DNA of 64,000 bases, taken from Macrococcus hajekii (GTDB lineage Bacteria > Bacillota > Bacilli > Staphylococcales > Staphylococcaceae). Below, one piece after another: positions 57,584 to 64,000 of the stretch. Position 1 is the stretch's first letter. The number at the start of each line of letters is the position of its first letter. Both the position numbers and the translations under genes were made by a program. The notes below the pieces were generated by a model. That model made no database searches. It saw only the letters and a list, made by a program, of their open reading frames with translations, and was not told where the DNA came from. The DNA lies in NCBI RefSeq assembly GCF_004359505.1, contig NZ_SCWE01000002.1:349665-413664 (forward strand), written 5' to 3'.

Positions 57584-58387
57584 TTATACGAGACGTTTAC
57601 GAATCATACCTGAGATGGTATCAACTATCACAACCATGATGATGATACCAATCAGTATGATGCCGACACGGCTCCATGTTCTACCTTGCAAGGCGAAGAT
57701 AAGAGGTGTACCGATACCACCCGCACCAATCAAACCGAGAATAGAGGCACTTCTCAGATTGATTTCAAAACGATAGAGCACAAAGGAGATAAATGCTGGA
57801 AGAATCTGCGGTACGACAGCAAACATCAATGTCTTTGTCTTGTTAGCGCCTGTCGCTGTTAGGGCTTCAGAAGGACCGAGGTCCAGATTCTCCATGTCCT
57901 CAGCAAATAACTTACCGAGCATACCGATTGAGTGGATTCCTACTGCCAGTACACCAGCAAAAGCGCCTGGCCCTACAGCTTTAATGAAGAGGAGTGCCAT
58001 AATGATTTCAGGAAAGACGCGAATAAGGCTGAGGAAGAACTTACTCACTTCTGATAAGAAGCGATTCGATATATTCTTTGCAGCGAGAAAAGCGAGCGGG
58101 ATACATAATACAGCTGAAATAGCAGTCCCTAAAAAGGCGATAGCGAATGTTTCAAGCAGACCTCGAAGCAGATCTTCTCCTTCAGGCATATAGACGTAAC
58201 CCCAGTCCGGGTGAATAATGCCTTTTAAAATATTGGAAAGAATCTCCCATGACTTATCTTTGATTTCAATCTTCGGCATTCCGCTGAATGCCCAGATGTA
58301 GATACTGAGAAGAAGAAGGATGAGAACGACATTTCTAATGACTGCAGGAGCTGATGATTTCGGCTTTAAGTAGTTATAATTGCTCAT
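57584..58387 (-). CDS. phnE: Phosphonate-type ABC transporter permease (second PhnE)
   Basis: Inner-membrane permease of 267 residues with about six helices and the ATPase-coupling EAA loop (EALTATGANKTKTLMFAVVPQILPAFISFVLYRFE). It pairs with the permease before it, whose stop overlaps its start by 4 nt (ATGA). Phosphonate, phosphite or phosphate-ester as substrate is inferred from the family only. Confidence 0.88.
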   Translation of the reverse strand: MSNYNYLKPKSSAPAVIRNVVLILLLLSIYIWAFSGMPKIEIKDKSWEILSNILKGIIHPDWGYVYMPEGEDLLRGLLETFAIAFLGTAISAVLCIPLAFLAAKNISNRFLSEVSKFFLSLIRVFPEIIMALLFIKAVGPGAFAGVLAVGIHSIGMLGKLFAEDMENLDLGPSEALTATGANKTKTLMFAVVPQILPAFISFVLYRFEINLRSASILGLIGAGGIGTPLIFALQGRTWSRVGIILIGIIIMVVIVDTISGMIRKRLV

Positions 58388-59160
58388 AATAATCGCTCCC
58401 TTACTCTCGTACTTGTGTAGTCGATGATCAGCACAATCACTAATGTGAAGATAATGATTGTTGTCACTTTTGGATATTCAAAGTAACCGAGTGTCTTATC
58501 ATAGAAGAGACCGATACCACCTGCACCGACCAGGCCTAGAACAGCAGCTGCACGTATATTGATTTCAAACGTGAACAGAACGAATGAAAGATAAGGTGCC
58601 AGAGCCTGTGGCAGCACGCCGAAAGTAATCCATTTTGTTTTGTTAGCACCCACAGCAGTCATCGCTTCAAGCGGGCCCTCATCTATATTTTCAAGTGCCT
58701 CATAAAAAAGCTTGGCAACAATACCGAATGACAGTACGGTTAAGGCAAATATACCTGGCAGTGCACCGATACCAAATACAGCTACAAATATAGAAGCAAG
58801 AAGCAAATCAGGGACTGTACGGATAATGTTTAGGATAAAGCGGACCGGCATATTGATCCAGCGAGATTTAAAGACGTTGTTCGCTGATAATAAAGCGACC
58901 GGTACAGCGAGCAGTGCGCCGAATGTAGTGCCCAGCACCGCCATACGGATAGTATCCAGCATGGGTTCTATAATTTCTGTGAAGTAGGACCAATCTGGCG
59001 GCAGCATCTCTTTAACAAGATTCATCATTTCCGGAAAACCGAGTGCCAGGCTTGAGAAACTGAACTGCGTCTGATAACCACTCCATATCAACAGTGCTAG
59101 TAATAATAGAAGAGTAAAGATGGTTTTAATGCGACTAGCTGAATGAACTGGTGTCATCAC
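58384..59160 (-). CDS. phnE: Phosphonate-type ABC transporter permease (first PhnE)
   Basis: The 258 residues have about six helices and the coupling loop [36 protein letters not shown], parallel to its neighbour, from which it probably arose by duplication. Its start overlaps the phnC stop by 4 nt, so phnC, phnE and phnE are translationally linked. Confidence 0.88.
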   Translation of the reverse strand: MMTPVHSASRIKTIFTLLLLLALLIWSGYQTQFSFSSLALGFPEMMNLVKEMLPPDWSYFTEIIEPMLDTIRMAVLGTTFGALLAVPVALLSANNVFKSRWINMPVRFILNIIRTVPDLLLASIFVAVFGIGALPGIFALTVLSFGIVAKLFYEALENIDEGPLEAMTAVGANKTKWITFGVLPQALAPYLSFVLFTFEINIRAAAVLGLVGAGGIGLFYDKTLGYFEYPKVTTIIIFTLVIVLIIDYTSTRVRERLL

Positions 59161-59930
59161 TTAACCCCCATCATCTCATCATCTTTAATTTCCCGTCCAT
59201 AAATGTGAGAGAATGCTTCTTCAGTTGCACGTTCTACAGGACCGTCAAATACGACTTTTCCTGCACGGAGCCCGATGATACGTGTTGCATATTCGCGTGC
59301 AAGATCGACAAAGTGAAGGTTGACGATAACGGTAATTCCGAGCTCCTGATTAATACGCTTTAAGTCATCCATTACTTGCTTTGTTGTTAATGGATCGAGT
59401 GAGGCAACAGGCTCATCTGCAAGAATGATCTTAGGTTCCTGTGCCAGTGCACGAGCAATAGAAACACGCTGTTGCTGTCCGCCTGACAGTTCATCAGCCC
59501 GGTTATAAGCCTTCTCAACGATATTGACGCGGTCCAGTGCTTCAAGGGCGATTTGTTTATCATGTTTAGGGAAAAGACCCAGCACCATCTTCCAGGTCGG
59601 ATGATAGCCTACACGGCCGCTGAGTACGTTTCTGATGACAGATGAGCGTTTAACAAGGTTGAAGCTCTGAAAGATCATGCCGATGTTGCGACGCATCATC
59701 AGTAATTTATTGCCTTTAGCACGCGTGATGGACTGTCCGTCGATTGAAATATCACCTGCTGAGATTTCATGCAGGCGGTTGATGGAACGCAGTAAGGTAG
59801 ATTTTCCGGCACCTGATAACCCGACAATCACAATGAATTCACCCTGATTGATTTCCAGGTTGACGTGATCGAGCCCGACATGACCATTGGGATAGACTTT
59901 GCTGACATCTGTAAATACAATTTGACTCAT
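59157..59930 (-). CDS. phnC: Phosphonate-type ABC transporter ATP-binding protein
   Basis: The 257 residues show Walker [10 protein letters not shown], the Q-loop [22 protein letters not shown], the signature LSGGQQQRV, Walker [14 protein letters not shown] and the switch His in NLHFVD, all typical of PhnC. First gene after a hairpin that separates it from phnD. Confidence 0.92.
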   Translation of the reverse strand: MSQIVFTDVSKVYPNGHVGLDHVNLEINQGEFIVIVGLSGAGKSTLLRSINRLHEISAGDISIDGQSITRAKGNKLLMMRRNIGMIFQSFNLVKRSSVIRNVLSGRVGYHPTWKMVLGLFPKHDKQIALEALDRVNIVEKAYNRADELSGGQQQRVSIARALAQEPKIILADEPVASLDPLTTKQVMDDLKRINQELGITVIVNLHFVDLAREYATRIIGLRAGKVVFDGPVERATEEAFSHIYGREIKDDEMMGVK

Positions 59931-59948
59931 TTCTACACTCCTTAATAT

Positions 59949-59983
59949 AAAAAGCTAAACTCACCGAGTGAGTCTAGCTTTTT
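59949..59983 (-). terminator. Hairpin between phnD and phnC
   Basis: On the minus strand AAAGCTAGACTCA pairs with TGAGTTTAGCTTT (one G-T pair), followed by T residues. It should let phnD be made in excess over the membrane components. Confidence 0.82.
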
Positions 59984-60008
59984 CTGATCGATGCTTGTGA
60001 TGGATAGA

Positions 60009-60965
60009 TTATTCTTTAACCTTTTTGTCATAGTCACGGATGATATCAAATTTAGAATCATCAGATTTAATGTAACCTTCGTGTGAGTAGACTTCACGGA
60101 TAATTTTTTGTCCTTCTTTATCTTTACCGATTTTAATGAAGGCATCAGAAATTTTCTTTTTCCACTCATCTGTCATATCAGAACGAGCTGAGATTGTATC
60201 GTTAGGAATCTTTTCTGTATATTTAACGATTTTAGTATCTTTAAAGACATTAGGCTGGTCACCTTTAACAATGTTACGTGCATCCTGGAACGTTACAGCG
60301 ACGTCAACATCGTCATTTAATAATGAAATAACCGCTTGGTCGTGTCCTTTAACAGTTGTTACTTCCATATCTTTAAGAGGGTCAATGCCTTCTTTTTTCA
60401 GTTCAACCGCTGGGAAGACATAACCTGCAGTAGAAGTAACATCCTGCATTGCAATTTTTTTGCCTTTCATATCTTTGAGGTCTTTAATACCTGAATCTTT
60501 TTTCACGATAAACTGTGATTTGTAGTAATCTACTAATTCTTTAGTCGGTGTACCGTCATTATTAACACCGTAGCGTTGTGCCTGAAGTAATACGTCAGCT
60601 GCTTTCTGCTGATGCGCAAGAACGTAAGCAGTAGGAGGCAGGAAGCCGATGTCTACTTTTTTGGATTTCATTGCTTCAACAATTGTATTATAGTTAGTTG
60701 AAACAGAAACTTCGACTGGAATCTTCAACTCATCTTTTAATAATTTTTCAAGCGGTTTAGCTTTTGCTTCAAGTGTTTCAGCATTTTGAGAAGGAACGAA
60801 CTGAACAGTTAATTTTTCAGGTGCATAGCCTTTTTCACTAGTAGCCGACTTTGTATCACCTTCTTTAGCTGCATCTTTTGAAGATGAATCATTGGTACCA
60901 CAAGCTGTGAGCATAGTAACTGCCATCAATGCGGGAACTGATGTTTTTATAATCTTTTTAAACAT
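60009..60965 (-). CDS. phnD: Phosphonate-type ABC transporter substrate-binding lipoprotein
   Basis: Extracellular binding protein of 318 residues. It begins with a lipoprotein signal (FKKIIKTSVPALMAVTMLTAC, acylated Cys about 22), then a Ser/Asp linker and the PhnD fold (LTVQFVPSQNAETLEAKAKPLEKLL, MKSKKVDIGFLPPTAYVLA, FQDARNIV). The ATG at 60963-60965 with AAGGAG upstream is preferred to an in-frame start at 60986. Confidence 0.9.
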   Translation of the reverse strand: MFKKIIKTSVPALMAVTMLTACGTNDSSSKDAAKEGDTKSATSEKGYAPEKLTVQFVPSQNAETLEAKAKPLEKLLKDELKIPVEVSVSTNYNTIVEAMKSKKVDIGFLPPTAYVLAHQQKAADVLLQAQRYGVNNDGTPTKELVDYYKSQFIVKKDSGIKDLKDMKGKKIAMQDVTSTAGYVFPAVELKKEGIDPLKDMEVTTVKGHDQAVISLLNDDVDVAVTFQDARNIVKGDQPNVFKDTKIVKYTEKIPNDTISARSDMTDEWKKKISDAFIKIGKDKEGQKIIREVYSHEGYIKSDDSKFDIIRDYDKKVKE

Positions 60966-61144
60966 AATAACGCTCCTTTTTTCCATTTAATTGTTAAAAC
61001 CCTTAACCATCATAACAAAGAGGTCAGGTAAATTGTGTAAATTAAAAGTTAAATTTTCCAGCTTAATATTTACAAATTGTTAATACTATCTTAAAACACA
61101 AATCGTATAATTAATTTATTAATCAAATTTGATGGAGATGACAT

Positions 61145-62677
61145 ATGCTGAAAAAAATCCTGACAAGTTCCTTATTCTCGCTCGTCATACTAAGTGGCTG
61201 TGCACAAGCTGAGAACTTCAATGATAAGGCACCTGAACAACTACCGACTACAGCTAATGGATTAAAGGTACTGTTTGATAATACACACGGTCAGACTGCA
61301 GGGGCAGCGGACTGGGTCATTGACGGTGCTTTCTCAGATTTTGGACAGGGATTGATGCACCGGGGCTACGCTGTTAAGGAACTGCGCAAAAATACACCGA
61401 TTGTGTTATCAGATCTTCAGTCTTATGATGCATTTGTCATTCCGGAAGCAAACATTCCCTTTAAAGCGACTGAGCAAGCAGCGCTTGTTTCTTATGTTAA
61501 GGCAGGTGGCAGTGTATTTTTTATTGCTGATCATTACAATGCTGATAGAAATCTGAATCGCTTTGACTCGTCAGAAGTGTTTAATGGTTATAGACGTGGA
61601 GCTTATTCGGCTCCCACTAAAGGCATGACGACTGAAGAAAGACAATCATCCCGCATGTCAGGGGTAACGGGGTCTGACTGGTTAAGTAATAACTTTGGGG
61701 TCCGTTTCAGATATAACGCGCTCAATAATATAGATGCCACACATGTCGTCAGCACGATTGATTCTTTCGGTATAACAAAGAATGTCAGCCATGTAGCGAT
61801 GCACGCAGGTTCCACTATTGCAATCACTAATCCTGATATTGCAAAAGGCATCGTTTATCTGCCTGATGGTCTGACGTCTTCTGATAAGTGGGGTCCTGGA
61901 GTCGATCAGGGTGTCTACTTTGGTGGAGGCGTTGCTGAAGGGGCTTACGTGGCCATCAGTAAGGTAGGACTTGGGAAAGCTGCTTTTATCGGTGACTCTT
62001 CTATGGTAGAAGATGCAACATCTAAATATAAAAGAGAAGATAATGGCCAGACAAAAACAACTTATGATGGCTACAAGGAAGCTGACGATGCTACTCTTCT
62101 GAATAACTTAGTAGACTGGCTGACGAAAGACGAAAGCTACACGACTTTTAAGGAAAAAGGCATTAAGTTGGACGAGGTTTCACCGCAGCTTGCTACTGAG
62201 AATCCTGCTACATCTACTGAGCCTGAGCATGAACCCTGGGGAACTCCTGCTAGTGGTTATAAGTGGTATGACGAAAGTACATTTAAATCAGGCAGTTATG
62301 GTTACGGAACAGCTGCACCTGCTCCTACGCCGGCTTCTCCTGTCACAAGTAAATATGATTTTATCGTTCCTGTGATTACGAACGGGACTGAATTTAATCT
62401 GACACTTCAGTTGAATGGACTTACACCCAACACCTTGTATAGTGACCTGAAGGTGGGCATCTATAATACGAGCGGTACACAGCTCGGTTCTTTCTATATG
62501 AATGGCAGCTGGAGTCCAGTGGGCTATAGTCCGTCATTCTCTGCTAAGACTGATGCTTCTGGCAATGCGATAGTACTGTTAAAGACGAAAACGATTAAAG
62601 GCCAGACAGGAACGGCCAGTATCAGACTTAAAAAGGGAACAACTTCTCTCTATACAGAAACAACAGCAATTAAATAA
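61145..62677 (+). CDS. Secreted lipoprotein with ThuA/GATase-like N-terminal domain
   Basis: The 510 residues begin with a lipoprotein signal (SLFSLVILSGC, lipidated Cys about 19). Residues about 40-330 (LKVLFDNTHGQTAGAADWVIDGAFSDF ... VKAGGSVFFIADHYN ... GKAAFIGDSSMVED) look like the class I amidotransferase-like fold of DUF4350/ThuA proteins. A Pro/Ala/Thr linker (about 390-405) leads to a C-terminal beta-sandwich-like domain (FNLTLQLNGLTPNTLYSDLKVGIYNTSGTQLG). Function unknown; action on extracellular carbohydrate is a guess. Confidence 0.7.
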   Translation: MLKKILTSSLFSLVILSGCAQAENFNDKAPEQLPTTANGLKVLFDNTHGQTAGAADWVIDGAFSDFGQGLMHRGYAVKELRKNTPIVLSDLQSYDAFVIPEANIPFKATEQAALVSYVKAGGSVFFIADHYNADRNLNRFDSSEVFNGYRRGAYSAPTKGMTTEERQSSRMSGVTGSDWLSNNFGVRFRYNALNNIDATHVVSTIDSFGITKNVSHVAMHAGSTIAITNPDIAKGIVYLPDGLTSSDKWGPGVDQGVYFGGGVAEGAYVAISKVGLGKAAFIGDSSMVEDATSKYKREDNGQTKTTYDGYKEADDATLLNNLVDWLTKDESYTTFKEKGIKLDEVSPQLATENPATSTEPEHEPWGTPASGYKWYDESTFKSGSYGYGTAAPAPTPASPVTSKYDFIVPVITNGTEFNLTLQLNGLTPNTLYSDLKVGIYNTSGTQLGSFYMNGSWSPVGYSPSFSAKTDASGNAIVLLKTKTIKGQTGTASIRLKKGTTSLYTETTAIK

Positions 62678-62691
62678 AAATGATTGATGTG

Positions 62692-62718
62692 AAACAGCCG
62701 ATAAGGGCTGTTTTTTTA
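62692..62718 (+). terminator. Terminator after the lipoprotein gene
   Basis: AAACAGCC pairs with GGGCTGTTT around a 5-nt loop, followed by seven T residues. An extended -10 box TGCTATAAT (62735-62743) for the next gene lies just beyond. Confidence 0.9.
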
Positions 62719-62773
62719 TTTTGCTATTAAATTTTGCTATAATATGGAATACATGAATATTGAGGTGACGACG

Positions 62774-63610
62774 ATGGAGAAAAAAGGTTTAGTTTTAGAA
62801 GGTGGAGGTATGCGTGGCATTTACACTGCTGGAGTACTGGATTGCTTTTTAAATCATGAGATTTCATTTGATTATGTAATCGGTGTATCAGCAGGTGGGA
62901 ATATGGCAGCTTCCTATCTATCTAAACAAAAAGGGCGCAATAAGCGAGTGACGTTAGAGTACTTAGACGATAAGCGCTATCTCTCAATCGGAAATTACAT
63001 TAAAAATCGTGAAATGTTTGGTATGGACTTTTTATTCGATGAGATTCCGAATGTTTTAGAACCTTATCATATGGATGACTTTCTTCTGTATGAAGGAGAG
63101 TATGTTATTGCGTGTACGAACTGTGAAACGGGGGAGACGGAATATTATGATAAAAGTCATCTTAAAGAAGATATGCTCACGATATTAAGAGCTTCTAGTT
63201 CATTGCCGTTAATGGCACCTGTAGTAGAATATAAAGGCAAGAAGTTATTAGACGGAGGCGTAACAGACCCTATACCTTTAAGAAAAGCACAGCAGGATGG
63301 CATTAAGAAGAACGTAGTGGTATTAACGCGTCCGAAAGGCTACTTTAAAAAGTCGAGTCGTATAGCCAAGTATTTTAAAGTGAAGCAATATCCGGCCATT
63401 AATGAAGCAATGCGCAGACGGCCAGGTCGTTATAATGAAACTCTGCATTATATAGAGAGAGAAGCAGAGGCGGGTCACGTCCTTCTCATCAGACCCTCAC
63501 TCGATCTAAAGGTAGACCGCATGGAGAAGAATAGAGACAAGCTCCATCAACTCTATGAACTAGGCTATCGGGATGCAGAGCAAAAAATTAGGGCAATTAA
63601 GGACTTTTAA
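62774..63610 (+). CDS. Patatin-like phospholipase family protein
   Basis: Ser-Asp dyad hydrolase of 278 residues. The oxyanion hole GGGMRG (about 8-13), the nucleophile elbow GVSAGG (Ser about 41) and the catalytic Asp in DGGVTDP are all present. Close to the RssA/YjjU-type cytoplasmic patatins. The ATG at 62774 (GAGGTG upstream) starts right before the first strand; a start at 62744 is less likely. Substrate unknown. Confidence 0.9.
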   Translation: MEKKGLVLEGGGMRGIYTAGVLDCFLNHEISFDYVIGVSAGGNMAASYLSKQKGRNKRVTLEYLDDKRYLSIGNYIKNREMFGMDFLFDEIPNVLEPYHMDDFLLYEGEYVIACTNCETGETEYYDKSHLKEDMLTILRASSSLPLMAPVVEYKGKKLLDGGVTDPIPLRKAQQDGIKKNVVVLTRPKGYFKKSSRIAKYFKVKQYPAINEAMRRRPGRYNETLHYIEREAEAGHVLLIRPSLDLKVDRMEKNRDKLHQLYELGYRDAEQKIRAIKDF

Positions 63611-63640
63611 AATAAATGATGAGAAGTGTAATTTTGATGC

Positions 63641-63854
63641 TTGTTCAATGCTTATAAAGCCTGTATAGTTATATCTTGTCCGGCAGAGATAATAACCAGC
63701 ACTGAAAAAGAAATTTAAAGAAGTGTTGACTTCATCAAATGAAGAGCGTATAATTAAAACTTGTCCGGTAAAGATATAACTTAACGGCTTGAAAATAAAT
63801 TTTAAAAGAATTTAAAAAAAGTAGTTGACTTTCATAACGAAAGAGAGTATAGTT
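63641..63854 (+). promoter_or_regulatory. Three tandem rRNA operon promoters
   Basis: P1: TTGTTC (63641-63646) 17 bp TATAGT (63664-63669). P2: TTGACT (63726-63731) 17 bp TATAAT (63749-63754). P3: TTGACT (63825-63830) 18 bp TATAGT (63849-63854). After each -10 box comes an (A/T)TCTTGT or ACTTGT segment; those of P1 and P2 read CTTGTCCGG. Tandem strong promoters are normal for rrn operons. Confidence 0.85.
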
Positions 63855-63990
63855 AAATCTTGTGAGACGAAAGATGAACATTGAAAACTGAATGACAATA
63901 TGTCAACGTTAATTCCAATAATTTGAGTAGCATTTATGCTATTCCCAAGAGTGACTGGCTCAAGCAGTCAAAGAGCTTTATCAAGCAATC
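63855..63990 (+). other. 16S rRNA leader
   Basis: About 135 nt between the last promoter and the 16S start. It contains GAGCTTTATCAAGC at 63973-63986, similar to an rrn boxA antitermination element, and pairs of short complementary segments (AGTGACTGGCT with AGCAGTCA) that could form processing stems. Confidence 0.7.
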
Positions 63991-64000
63991 TATTATGGAG
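63991..64000 (+). rRNA. 16S rRNA, first about 10 nt
   Basis: The window ends in TATTATGGAG, the usual start of staphylococcal 16S rRNA (ATGGAGAGTTTGATC follows normally). The exact 5' base is uncertain by a few positions. Confidence 0.75.

Noticed and set aside
60966..61070. PhoP-box-like TTAACA repeats upstream of phnD
   Set aside because: Copies are too few and not spaced by a regular 11 bp, so a Pho box cannot be supported.

Overview
The window comes from a low-GC Gram-positive coccus of the family Staphylococcaceae. Macrococcus is the best guess and a Staphylococcus relative the alternative. The basis is gene content and order around the chromosome origin, the Bacillus/Staphylococcus-type long SRP RNA, the bdb, guaA and tre loci, and protein sequences that resemble but do not equal those of S. 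aureus. This is inference from remembered sequences, not a search.

Origin region (1-21.2 kb). Replication starts between rpmH and dnaA (about 9.0-9.3 kb) and at the unwinding region between dnaA and dnaN (about 7.5-7.64 kb). Leftward run dnaA, dnaN, yaaA, recF and gyrB (cut by the left edge). An ABC-2 exporter pair and a DsbA/DsbB-type thiol oxidase pair sit, unusually, between dnaN and yaaA. Rightward run rpmH, rnpA, khpB, mnmE, mnmG, rsmG, noc, parA, parB, a MscS channel, a DUF951 protein, ychF, a small orphan and rpsF-ssb-rpsR. This is a replication, segregation, tRNA-modification and translation cluster.

Metabolic region (21.2-28.5 kb). A ZIP metal transporter is followed by a large YsnF-like stress protein with a good SigB-type promoter. 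A guanine riboswitch controls xpt-pbuX, and guaB-guaA complete GMP synthesis.

Integrated island (28.5-40.7 kb). A 12.2-kb element lies in the 3' end of guaA between 16-bp direct repeats (28487-28502 and 40699-40714). Its layout is that of a phage-inducible chromosomal island (SaPI type): leftward int and repressor; rightward Cro-like and BRO-type regulators, small proteins, primase and SF3 helicase; then an iteron-flanked AT-rich origin. There are no capsid or tail genes. The replication and regulation part is strongly enriched in GAAGCGG, the S. aureus Chi octamer-like 7-mer. The right end carries an AT-rich, Chi-free cargo: a DUF4065 (Panacea/SocA-like) protein, a four-helix membrane protein with a CxC...CxC loop, and upstream a predicted small structured RNA that overlaps a LexA-type palindrome. 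This cargo is the strongest candidate here for a little-described toxin-antitoxin or anti-phage system.

Right flank (40.7-64 kb). An Old Yellow Enzyme, a GNAT acetyltransferase, a broken DUF488 gene, a 41-bp-period repeat cluster, an esterase, a catalase-like protein, an HrtAB-like ABC transporter, an extended SDR, tRNA-Ser(UGA), the trehalose operon treP-treC-treR, SRP RNA, a FemABX ligase, dnaX-ybaB-recR, a phosphonate-type ABC transporter (phnD/phnC/phnE/phnE), a lipoprotein and a patatin-like hydrolase. The window ends in a triple-promoter rRNA leader and the first bases of a 16S rRNA gene.
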